64,000 nucleotides of DNA, taken from NCBI GenBank assembly GCA_002840405.1, contig PHAR01000002.1, forward strand, positions 124,001 to 188,000, in the 5' to 3' direction. The position numbers and the translations under genes are program-made. The DNA is from Deltaproteobacteria bacterium HGW-Deltaproteobacteria-8 (GTDB taxonomy: Bacteria; Desulfobacterota; Desulfovibrionia; Desulfovibrionales; Desulfovibrionaceae). The notes beneath the pieces are model-generated. The model worked only from the letters and a program-made list of their open reading frames with translations. It ran no database searches and was not told the DNA's origin. This document shows positions 35,257-42,767 of the stretch, in pieces. Every line of letters begins with the position of its first letter. The stretch's first letter is position 1.

Positions 35257-36165
35257 TTACAGGCCCAGCTCGCGCCCGGTGAGCAGGCGGAAGGCCTCCA
35301 GGTACTTGGCCCTGGTCTGGTCGATGATGTTCTGCGGGATCTTGGGCGCTGGCGGGCGCTTGGTGAACTTGATGTCCTCCAGCCAGTCGCGCAGGAACTG
35401 CTTGTCAAAGCTCTGCTGTCCACGCCCAGGCGCGTAGTCGCTCATGGGCCAGAAGCGCGAGGAGTCCGGGGTCAGCACCTCGTCGATGAGAATGAGCTTC
35501 TCCGCGCCGTCTTCAGCCACGGTGCCGAACTCGAACTTGGTGTCCGCGATGATGATGCCGCGCCCCTCGGCGTAGTCTCGCCCGGCGGAGTAGATGGAGA
35601 GCGCCAGGTCCTGGGCCTGGCTGGCCAGGTCCCCTCCGGTGATGCGCATGGCCTCGGCAACCGAGATGTTCTCGTCGTGCGCGCCCAGTTCAGCCTTGGT
35701 GGACGGCGTGAACAGCGGCTTTTCGAGCTTGTCCGACTCGCGCAGGCCAGCGGGGAGCGTATGCCCGCTGACGCTGCCGGTCTTCTGGTAGTCTTTCCAG
35801 CCACTGCCGGTGATGTAGCCGCGTACGATGCATTCGATGGCCAGGGGCTTGGCCCGGCGCACGAGCACCGCGCGGCCATCAAGAAGATCCGCGTGGGCCT
35901 GCAGGGGCTTGGGGAAGTCGCGCACGTCCGTGGCCAGCAGATGGTTGGGCACCAGCTTGGCGAATTTCTCCATCCAGAACAGGGTGATCTGGTTCAGCAC
36001 CACGCCCTTGTGCGGGATGGGGTCGTCCATGATCACGTCAAAGGCCGAGATGCGGTCCGTGGTGATGATGAGCAGGCTGTCCGGGCCGGTCTCGTAGATG
36101 TCGCGCACCTTGCCGCGCGAGAGCAGCGGGAATTCGGTGAGCGCTGTGGTGGTGACGGTTTGCAT
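35257..36165 (-). CDS. purC: Phosphoribosylaminoimidazole-succinocarboxamide synthase (SAICAR synthetase)
   Basis: ATP-dependent ligation of aspartate to CAIR in purine synthesis. The 302-residue enzyme shows LLSRGKVRDIYETGPDSLLIITTDRISAFD, ECIVRGYITGSGWKDYQKTG, GIIIADTKFEFG and the C-terminal LIDEVLTPDSSRFWP. The ATG at 36165 follows CGGAG. It lies 52 bp after hisD, and its TAA overlaps the ribosome-binding site of the small selenoprotein-like ORF A. Confidence 0.96.
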   Translation of the reverse strand: MQTVTTTALTEFPLLSRGKVRDIYETGPDSLLIITTDRISAFDVIMDDPIPHKGVVLNQITLFWMEKFAKLVPNHLLATDVRDFPKPLQAHADLLDGRAVLVRRAKPLAIECIVRGYITGSGWKDYQKTGSVSGHTLPAGLRESDKLEKPLFTPSTKAELGAHDENISVAEAMRITGGDLASQAQDLALSIYSAGRDYAEGRGIIIADTKFEFGTVAEDGAEKLILIDEVLTPDSSRFWPMSDYAPGRGQQSFDKQFLRDWLEDIKFTKRPPAPKIPQNIIDQTRAKYLEAFRLLTGRELGL

Positions 36166-36217
36166 GACGTGCTCCGTTGGCGGTTTATGTGCGGTTAGAG
36201 GTCGTTGGGGGGCGCCT

Positions 36218-37525
36218 TTACTTGTCTTCCAGGCGGCATTCGACGCTGCGGGCGTGGGCCGTGAGCCCCTCCAGGTGCGCCATGCGGGCGATCTTGGCCC
36301 CGTGCTGGCGGAGGTACTCCGGCGTGGTGGCGATGATGCTCGATTTCTTGCAGAAGGTCTGCACCGACAGGGCCGAGGAGAAGCGCGCGGTGCCGAGCGT
36401 GGGCAGCACGTGGTTTGGCCCGGCGAAATAGTCGCCCACAGGCTCCGGGCAGTGCTGGCCCAGGAAGATGGCCCCGGCGTTGCGCACGCGGCCAAGCAGG
36501 CCGAAGGGTTCGGCCACGGCCAGCTCAAGGTGTTCCGGCGCGATGGCGTTGACCAGGGCCAGGCCTGCGTCCAGGGAGTCCACAACGAGCACGCCGCCCC
36601 AGAGCTCCAGGGATTTCTTGGCCAGCTCGTTGCGGGAGAGTTTGGGCAGCTGCTCGGCCAGGGCCTTGCGCACGGCCTTGGCCAGCTTGGGGCTTGCGGT
36701 GATGCACAGGGCAGCGGCCAGGGGGTCGTGCTCGGCTTGGGAAAGCATGTCCGCGGCCAGCCAGGCCGGGTTGGCCGTGTCATCGGCCAGGATGACGATC
36801 TCGCTCGGCCCGGCGATCATGTCGATGCCGACCTCGCCCACGAGCAGGGCCTTGGCCGTGGCCACGTAGATGTTGCCGGGTCCGGCGATGACGTCGCAGG
36901 GGCGGATGCTCTTGGTGCCGTATGCCAGGGCCGCGATGGCCCAGGCGCTGCCCGCGCGGTGGATCTCGGTGATGCCGAGCAGGGCGGCCGTGGCCAGGAT
37001 ATAGGGATTCAGGCTCGAGTCCTTGCGCGGGGGCGAGACCACGGCGATGTCCGTGACCCCGGCCACCTGGGCGGGCACGGCGTTCATGATCAGGCTGGAG
37101 ATGAGCGGGGTCTCGCCGCCCTGGCCGCCAGGCACGTACAGGCCCACGCGGTCCACAGGGCGCACCATCTGGCCCAGCACGCTGCCGTCCGGCGCGGTGG
37201 TGAACCAGGACTGCTCGGCCTGCCGGGCGTGAAAGTCGCGTACATTGGCGATGGCCTCGCGCAGGATGGTAAGGTCGGCGGCGGGCACTTCCGAGAGCGC
37301 TGCGCGGATGGAGCGCACGGGCACGCCCATGCGCGCGGGCAGGTCGGGCGCATCAAAGCGGCGGGTGTAGCGGCGCAGGGCCTGGTCCCCGTGCTTGCGC
37401 ACGTCATCCAGGATGGAGCGCACGGTGCCGGTGACGTCAAGGCCAGGGTCTTTGCGTTCCTTGAGCCAGGCCAGAATGCTGGGGGAGTCCATCTCGGCGG
37501 GAACGCGGACAAGGCGACAGGGCAT
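36218..37525 (-). CDS. hisD: Histidinol dehydrogenase
   Basis: Zinc enzyme for the last two steps of histidine synthesis (histidinol to histidine, two NAD). The 435-residue protein has the conserved segments VGLYVPGG, VIAGPGNIYVATAK, IDMIAGPSEI, the zinc-binding SQAEHDPLA and the catalytic NAIAPEHLEL. It stands apart from other his genes and precedes purC by 52 bp; histidine and purine synthesis are linked through AICAR. Confidence 0.96.
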   Translation of the reverse strand: MPCRLVRVPAEMDSPSILAWLKERKDPGLDVTGTVRSILDDVRKHGDQALRRYTRRFDAPDLPARMGVPVRSIRAALSEVPAADLTILREAIANVRDFHARQAEQSWFTTAPDGSVLGQMVRPVDRVGLYVPGGQGGETPLISSLIMNAVPAQVAGVTDIAVVSPPRKDSSLNPYILATAALLGITEIHRAGSAWAIAALAYGTKSIRPCDVIAGPGNIYVATAKALLVGEVGIDMIAGPSEIVILADDTANPAWLAADMLSQAEHDPLAAALCITASPKLAKAVRKALAEQLPKLSRNELAKKSLELWGGVLVVDSLDAGLALVNAIAPEHLELAVAEPFGLLGRVRNAGAIFLGQHCPEPVGDYFAGPNHVLPTLGTARFSSALSVQTFCKKSSIIATTPEYLRQHGAKIARMAHLEGLTAHARSVECRLEDK

Positions 37526-37627
37526 ACGAGACCTCGAAGACGTGGAGTGTTGGTGTGTTCAACGGTTTGGGCCTTGAAATATATCCCAGCAGGGTTGGAA
37601 AGTCGAGGTCGAAGCGGGGACGAAGAA

Positions 37628-37653
37628 GGGGCCGGAACGTGCGTCCCGGCCCC
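37628..37653 (-). terminator. Terminator of porin A gene
   Basis: An 8-bp stem GGGGCCGG/CCGGCCCC with a 10-nt loop. On the minus strand it is followed by TTCTTCG. It lies 28 bp after the porin A stop. Confidence 0.65.
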
Positions 37654-37680
37654 TGGCAGTGATGGAGTAAGTGGGCTGGC

Positions 37681-39165
37681 CTAGAAGAAGTAGTTCAGGC
37701 CCACGCCAAGCTTGTAGGCGTTGCTGCTCTTGTAGTTCTTGATGTCCGCAGCGTTGGAGACGTTTGAGTTGCCCCAGACGTCCTTGTCGAAGTTGGCGTT
37801 GATGTAGCCGGTGTACACCAGCAGGGTCAGATCGTCATAGATCTTGTAGCGGCTGTTGAAGTCCACTTCCCACAGGGAGTCCTTGGTGGTCAGGAAGCCT
37901 GCGTATTTGGCGTTCTGCACGGTGCCGCCGCTCTCGTAGAGGTAGCTCTTGTCGTTGGTGCCCTTGGCATAGAGCAGGTTGAAGTCGTGGGAGAGCTTGT
38001 CGATCAGCTTGATGTTCTTCAGGGAGAGGCCCGCAGCCCAGTAGCCGAGGGTGTTGCTGGTGTAGCCAGCAGTGTTGTTGATGGAGCCGCCAAGCTCCAG
38101 GCGCTCGCCGAAGAAGAAGGAGCCGATGGTCCAGTTCTGGGGCGTGCCGAGCACGGGCATGCGGTCAGAGGTGCCGCCCTTGGTGCTGTTTCCATTTTCA
38201 CCTGAAGAGTAGGCGAAGAAGAGCTCGGGGGTCATCATGGACAGGCCGGTGTAGTCCACGGCGACATCAAACAGGAAGCCCTGGCGGCCGCCTTTTCCGT
38301 TCTGCGCGCTGGGGTTGTTGTACGTGGCCTTGCCGTAGTTGAAGTCACCCATGAACTTGAAGTTGTCCAGAGCGGTGACAGTGGCGGCCACGCCACCCCA
38401 GTAGCTGCGCAGGCCCTGACCGGCGGAGCTGTTCGGACCGGCAAAGCCAGCCGTGGAGGGAGCGCCGACGCCGGAACCGGCAGTGTCAGCGCCTGCGTTG
38501 GCGTAGGCCGCGAACGGGGTGATGGTCGCGCCCTTGAAGGTAATGGGCAGCGCGGCGAAGACCACGTCGGTGGCGGTGCCGGAGCCGCTGAGGTTTCCGG
38601 CCGTGGTGTTGTAGGAGCTGTTGGCGTCGTACGGGCGGGCATAACCGGCCAGGAGGGAGACATTGTCCGTGAGCGGAGCGCTCACCACGGCGGCGGACAC
38701 CTGGTCGTCCAGGATGGCGCTGCCGCCGCCAAAGGCTGCGGGCAGAGTCATGGTCTGGAAGCCGAACTTGAGGTTCACCAGGGTGTTGGGGAAGCGGTAT
38801 TCAATGTAGCCCTGGCGGAGCATGATGTTGCCATTGCCTGCGGAGTTGGCGCCAGTGGCAGTGGATGCGGCACGGCCAGCGCCGATGCTGTACAGTCCGT
38901 TGCCCCAGTTGGCCGCGCCTATCTGGGTGTCCAGGACGGCGCGCAGGTTCTCATTGGCGATGAAGTGGAACTGTTGGCGCAGCTTCTGCTCAACGTTGAC
39001 GGTCTTGTCCTCGCTGGTAGAGCCTTTGCCAAGGAAATCCCAGCCCTGCTTGAACTGAGCCTCGATCCACCAATAGCCCTTGGCCTTCACTTCCATGCCA
39101 AAGGACAGACTTGCCGAAGCAATAAGAAGAAAAGCGACCAGTCCGAGAACACCAAACTTTTTCAT
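37681..39165 (-). CDS. Outer-membrane porin A (paralogue of porins B and C)
   Basis: A 494-residue outer-membrane beta-barrel of the type common in Desulfovibrio. The first 23 residues are a Sec signal peptide (KKFGVLGLVAFLLIASASLSFG). The mature protein has alternating aromatic and polar strands and ends in Phe (YKLGVGLNYFF), as expected for Bam-inserted barrels. Internal segments are shared with porins B and C: FIANENLRAVLDTQIG, ANWGNG and LWEVDFNSRYKIYDDL. A GGAGGGG site precedes the ATG at 39165. It is the most divergent of the three. The function is probably general diffusion; pore selectivity is unknown. Confidence 0.85.
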   Translation of the reverse strand: MKKFGVLGLVAFLLIASASLSFGMEVKAKGYWWIEAQFKQGWDFLGKGSTSEDKTVNVEQKLRQQFHFIANENLRAVLDTQIGAANWGNGLYSIGAGRAASTATGANSAGNGNIMLRQGYIEYRFPNTLVNLKFGFQTMTLPAAFGGGSAILDDQVSAAVVSAPLTDNVSLLAGYARPYDANSSYNTTAGNLSGSGTATDVVFAALPITFKGATITPFAAYANAGADTAGSGVGAPSTAGFAGPNSSAGQGLRSYWGGVAATVTALDNFKFMGDFNYGKATYNNPSAQNGKGGRQGFLFDVAVDYTGLSMMTPELFFAYSSGENGNSTKGGTSDRMPVLGTPQNWTIGSFFFGERLELGGSINNTAGYTSNTLGYWAAGLSLKNIKLIDKLSHDFNLLYAKGTNDKSYLYESGGTVQNAKYAGFLTTKDSLWEVDFNSRYKIYDDLTLLVYTGYINANFDKDVWGNSNVSNAADIKNYKSSNAYKLGVGLNYFF

Positions 39166-39268
39166 GCTGCTTACCCCTCCACGAAATATTGTCGTCTCCA
39201 CGGAAACGATGTGAGTAAGCACTTGCTAATTGAATCCGCAAGGAAAATCAAGGTGAAAATGACCGGTT

Positions 39269-39284
39269 GTACAAAAAACTTTAC
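39269..39284 (-). promoter_or_regulatory. Degenerate porin-upstream element (porin A)
   Basis: GTACAAAAAACTTTAC, 104 bp upstream of the porin A start. It keeps the GTA...TAC ends and AT centre of the palindromes found upstream of porins B and C at almost the same distance. Confidence 0.35.
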
Positions 39285-39297
39285 TTTGAAATAGAGA

Positions 39298-39323
39298 GGG
39301 GCCGGAGCGAAAGCTCCGGCCCC
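39298..39323 (-). terminator. Terminator of porin B gene
   Basis: A perfect 11-bp stem GGGGCCGGAGC/GCTCCGGCCCC, whose loop is GAAA on the + strand and TTTC on the porin B transcript, followed on the minus strand by TCTCTATTT. It lies 31 bp after the porin B stop. Confidence 0.75.
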
Positions 39324-39354
39324 AGGAAGGCGTCAGGTGGTAATGAATGGAATG

Positions 39355-40842
39355 CTAGAACGCGTAAGTGACGTTCAGGCCAGCGCGGTAGGCGTTGTTG
39401 CTGCCGAAGTTCTTGATGTCAGCAGCGTTGCTGGCCTTGGAAGCGCCCCACACGTCCTTGTCGAAGTCGGCGTTGATGTAACCCAGGTCCAGGTTGATCG
39501 CCAACTCGTCATACATCATGTACTTGGTGTTGAAGTCCACTTCCCACAGGGAGTCCTTGTCGGTCAGGAAGCCGCCGTAGACAGCGCCGTTGGAAGAAGA
39601 GGTCGTGAGGTTGGTCTCACTGAGGAACCTCTTGTCGTTGGTGCCCTTGACGTACAACAGGTGGGCAGTGTGGGTCAGCTTGTCGACCAGCTTGATGTCC
39701 TTCAAGGACACGCCAGCGGTCCAGAAGCCCATGACGTTCTGGACGTAGCCAGCGTTCTGGGGGAAGCCGTTGATGAAGCTGCGGTTGCCGAAGAAGAAGG
39801 AGCCGACAGCCCAGCTCTGAGCCTTGCCCAGGTGGGGCATGCGGTTGGAACCGTCCTGGCCACCATCGGTGGAGTTGCCCTTCTCACCCGAGGAGTAGAC
39901 GAAGAAGGCGGACGGGGTCATCATCTTCAGACCGGTGTAGTCGACGGCGATGTCGGCCAACCAGCCGGAGCGGCCGTTGTTGCTGGTATTGGTGGGAACG
40001 TTGTAGGTAGCCTTGCCGTAGTTGAAGTCAGCCATGAACTTGAAGTTGTCCAGAGCGGTGACCGTGGCGGCAACGCCACCCCAGTAGCCGCGCAGGCCCT
40101 GGCCGGCGGTGCTGTTCGGGCCAGCGAAGCCAGCGGCAGCAGCGGCGCCGTTGCCGTTGACGGACTTCTCACCGACGTTGGCGTAGGCCGCGAACGGGGT
40201 GATGCTGAAGCCCTTCAAGCTAACAGGCACAGCAGCGAAGACCACGTCGGCGGAGGTGCCGTCGCCGGAGAGGGTGCTTCCCGTGGTGTTGTACGAGCTG
40301 TTGGCGTCGTACGGGCGGGCGTAGCCAGCCAGCAGCTTCACGCTGTCGGTCAGCGGGGCGGACACGACTGCAGCGGCGATCTGGTCGTCCAGGATGGCGC
40401 TGCCGCCGCCAAAGGCTGCGGGCAGGGACACGGTCTGGAAGCCGACAAGGAAGTTGACCTTGGTGCCGGGCCACTTGAAGTCAACATAGCCCTTGCGCAG
40501 CATGACGTTGCCGTTACCGGCAGCGGCGCCGCCAGCAGCTGTGCTCGCAGCACGGCCAGCGCCGATACCGAAGGCGCCATTGCCCCAGTTCGCGGTACCG
40601 ATCTGCAGGTCGAGGACGCCTTTCAGGTTCTCGTTGGCGATGAACTGGAAGGCGGTGCGGACGCGCTGTTCAATGTTGAACTGCTTGTCTTCGCTGATGC
40701 CGCCCTTCTTCAAGAAGTCGGCGTTCTGCAGGGTCGCATCAATCTGCCACTTGCCGGAAGCTTTGATTTCGGCGGCGGAAGCCGTCGCAGCCACGCCCAG
40801 GACCATCAGTCCGAGCAAGGCGATCGCGTAAATCTTTTTCAT
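39355..40842 (-). CDS. Outer-membrane porin B
   Basis: A 495-residue porin with signal peptide KKIYAIALLGLMVLGVAATASA, cleaved before AEIKASGKWQID. It shares long stretches with porin C, such as QLQ-type strand segments, GNVMLRKGYVDFKWPGTKVNFLVGFQ, and the central GVAATVTALDNFKFMADFNYGKATYN also seen in porin A. The C-terminal residue is Phe (AGLNVTYAF). The ATG at 40842 follows AGGGAAGG. It has its own terminator and an upstream AT-rich element, so the three genes are independently transcribed. It probably arose by tandem duplication with later divergence in loops. Confidence 0.87.
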   Translation of the reverse strand: MKKIYAIALLGLMVLGVAATASAAEIKASGKWQIDATLQNADFLKKGGISEDKQFNIEQRVRTAFQFIANENLKGVLDLQIGTANWGNGAFGIGAGRAASTAAGGAAAGNGNVMLRKGYVDFKWPGTKVNFLVGFQTVSLPAAFGGGSAILDDQIAAAVVSAPLTDSVKLLAGYARPYDANSSYNTTGSTLSGDGTSADVVFAAVPVSLKGFSITPFAAYANVGEKSVNGNGAAAAAGFAGPNSTAGQGLRGYWGGVAATVTALDNFKFMADFNYGKATYNVPTNTSNNGRSGWLADIAVDYTGLKMMTPSAFFVYSSGEKGNSTDGGQDGSNRMPHLGKAQSWAVGSFFFGNRSFINGFPQNAGYVQNVMGFWTAGVSLKDIKLVDKLTHTAHLLYVKGTNDKRFLSETNLTTSSSNGAVYGGFLTDKDSLWEVDFNTKYMMYDELAINLDLGYINADFDKDVWGASKASNAADIKNFGSNNAYRAGLNVTYAF

Positions 40843-40938
40843 GTTTCCTTCCCTCTTTTGCGGTTGCGAAAAACCACCCTCAGCCATTCTTGATCCAAGA
40901 CCTATCAAAAAGAAATGACAGGATCAAGGGGAAACAGC

Positions 40939-40967
40939 ACTAAAAGTAAAAATTTTTTTACCGTACG
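40939..40967 (-). promoter_or_regulatory. Porin B promoter region with AT palindrome
   Basis: The near-palindrome GTAAAAATTTTTTTAC (40946-40961) lies 104 bp upstream of the porin B start. By position it matches the spacer of the porin C promoter; the flanking TTTAGT could be a -10 box, while the -35 equivalent (CGTACG) is poor. Confidence 0.45.
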
Positions 40968-41005
40968 GATTTTTGTATTTCTGGTTTGCCACGCGGCGCG
41001 TGGAC

Positions 41006-41038
41006 AAAAGAAAAGGGCCGACGCTCTCGCGTCGGCCC
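41006..41038 (-). terminator. Terminator of porin C gene
   Basis: A perfect 10-bp stem GGGCCGACGC/GCGTCGGCCC whose loop is TCTC on the + strand and GAGA on the transcript. It is followed on the minus strand by TTTTCTTTT. Classical intrinsic terminator 24 bp after the porin C stop. Confidence 0.85.
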
Positions 41039-41061
41039 CGTGGTCAGGCTTGTGGTAGGGT

Positions 41062-42537
41062 CTAGAAGCTGTAGTTGACGATCAGGCTGGCCTTGTAGGC
41101 GTCATTGCTGCCGTAATTCTTGTAGTCGGAATTGACGGCGCCCCACACGTCCTTGTCGAAGCTGGCGTTGATGTAGCCCAGCTCAAGGCCAAGGGAGAGT
41201 TCGTCGTAGATCTGGTACTTGGAGTTCACGTCAACTTCCCACAGGGAGTCCTTGGTGGTCAGGAACGAGCTGTAGTCAGCGCCGCGGACGGTGCCGCCGG
41301 TCTCTTTCAGGTAGTCCTTGTCATTGGTGCCCTTGAAGTAGATCAGGTGCACGGTGTGGGACAGCTTGTCGATGAGCTTGATGTCCTTCAAGGACAGGCC
41401 CAAGGCCCAGTAGCCCATGGCGGTGGAAGGAGCGTTGATGTTGGCGTTGATGGCGTCGCCACCCTGCAGCCAGAAGGAGCCCAGAGCGTAGTTCTGGGGG
41501 TTGCCGACGACAGGCATGCGCTCGGACTTGCCATTGCCGTCGGTGCTGTTTCCGCTCTCACCGCTGGAGTAAGCGAAGAACACGGAGGGGGTCATCATCT
41601 TCAGGCCGGTGTAGTCAACAGCGATGTCGGCCAGGAAGCCCTGACGGCCGCCGGCTGCAGCGTTGGTGGCGCTCTGGTTGTTCCAGGTGGCCTTGCCGTA
41701 GTTGAAGTCAGCCATGACCTTGAAGGGATCAAAGGCGGTCATGGTGAAGGCGGCGCCGCCCCAGTAGGCGCGCACGCCTTCTCTGGAGGAGGAGTTGGGA
41801 GCCATGAAGCCATAGGTGGCAGTGGCGCCAGCGCCGGAGCCGGCAAGCTGGGAGCCAAGGTTGGCGTAGGCAGCCCAAGGCTGGATCTTGAAGCCCTTGA
41901 ACATGTCGATGTTGGCGATCAAGAAGGCAACGTCGCCAGCGTTATGGGAACCGCTGAGGCTGGAGGCAGTGGTGTTGTAGCTTCCGTTGCTGTCATAGAG
42001 ACGGCCAAAGCCGCCAACCAGGGACAGGCCATCGGTGATGGGCACGACAGCCGCAGCAGCGGCGAAGTGGTCGTCAAGAACCGGGCTGCCGCCGCCGACG
42101 GCGGAGGGCAGGGACAGGCTCTGGAAGCCGACGAGGAAGTTGACCTTGGTGCCGGGCCACTTGAAGTCAACATAGCCCTTGCGCAGCATGACGTTGCCAT
42201 TGCCGGCAGCAGCGCCGCCAGCAGCGGTGCTCGCGGCACGGCCAGCGCCGATGCCGAAGGCGCCATTGCCCCAGTTCGCGGAGCCGATCTGGGTCTCGAG
42301 GACGCCTTTCAGGTTCTCGTTGGCGATGAACTGGAAGCCAGTGCGCACGCGCTGAGCGATGTTGAAGGTCTTGTCTTCGCTGACAGCGCCCTTTTTCTGG
42401 AAGTCCCAGCTGGAGTTCAGGTCGGCTTCGATCTGCCAGCTACCGAAGGCTTTGATGTCGGCTGCGGAGGCGCTGGTGACGGAACCCATGACGAGGGCGG
42501 CCATCAGCACCAGGAGCAGTGCAAATTTCTTGTTCAT
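41062..42537 (-). CDS. Outer-membrane porin C
   Basis: A 491-residue porin with signal peptide KKFALLLVLMAALVMGSVTSASA, mature start near ADIKAFGSWQIEAD, and C-terminal Phe (ASLIVNYSF). It is closely related to porin B over the segments FQFIANENLKGVLETQIGSANWGNGAFGIGAGRAAS and GNVMLRKGYVDFKWPG, and less so in the predicted loops. The ATG at 42537 follows AAGGAAGG. A well-formed promoter with a palindromic spacer lies 110-135 bp upstream. Such proteins are usually among the most abundant outer-membrane proteins in the group. Confidence 0.87.
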   Translation of the reverse strand: MNKKFALLLVLMAALVMGSVTSASAADIKAFGSWQIEADLNSSWDFQKKGAVSEDKTFNIAQRVRTGFQFIANENLKGVLETQIGSANWGNGAFGIGAGRAASTAAGGAAAGNGNVMLRKGYVDFKWPGTKVNFLVGFQSLSLPSAVGGGSPVLDDHFAAAAAVVPITDGLSLVGGFGRLYDSNGSYNTTASSLSGSHNAGDVAFLIANIDMFKGFKIQPWAAYANLGSQLAGSGAGATATYGFMAPNSSSREGVRAYWGGAAFTMTAFDPFKVMADFNYGKATWNNQSATNAAAGGRQGFLADIAVDYTGLKMMTPSVFFAYSSGESGNSTDGNGKSERMPVVGNPQNYALGSFWLQGGDAINANINAPSTAMGYWALGLSLKDIKLIDKLSHTVHLIYFKGTNDKDYLKETGGTVRGADYSSFLTTKDSLWEVDVNSKYQIYDELSLGLELGYINASFDKDVWGAVNSDYKNYGSNDAYKASLIVNYSF

Positions 42538-42644
42538 CCGTTTCCTTCCTTTGATAAGAGTTCCTACACGAGCCTGAACCACGTTACGAGTCGTTTACTA
42601 GCCTTTCTCGAATTATTATTCAAGGTCGTAAAGGGCACTTTTCA

Positions 42645-42673
42645 AATAAAAGTAAAAATATTTTTACCGTCAA
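42645..42673 (-). promoter_or_regulatory. Porin C promoter with palindromic spacer
   Basis: On the minus strand TTGACG (42668-42673), a 17-bp spacer and TTTATT (42645-42650). The spacer holds the perfect palindrome GTAAAAATATTTTTAC (42652-42667), a good place for an operator. The 5' untranslated leader would be about 100 nt. Confidence 0.6.
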
Positions 42674-42767
42674 GATTTTTATCCTTTCACGTAGAACCAC
42701 CATCAGTTATATCGTTTTTACGGCATTGGCCGATGCCTGGCTGGTTGACGAACCCTTGGAGCGCCTG

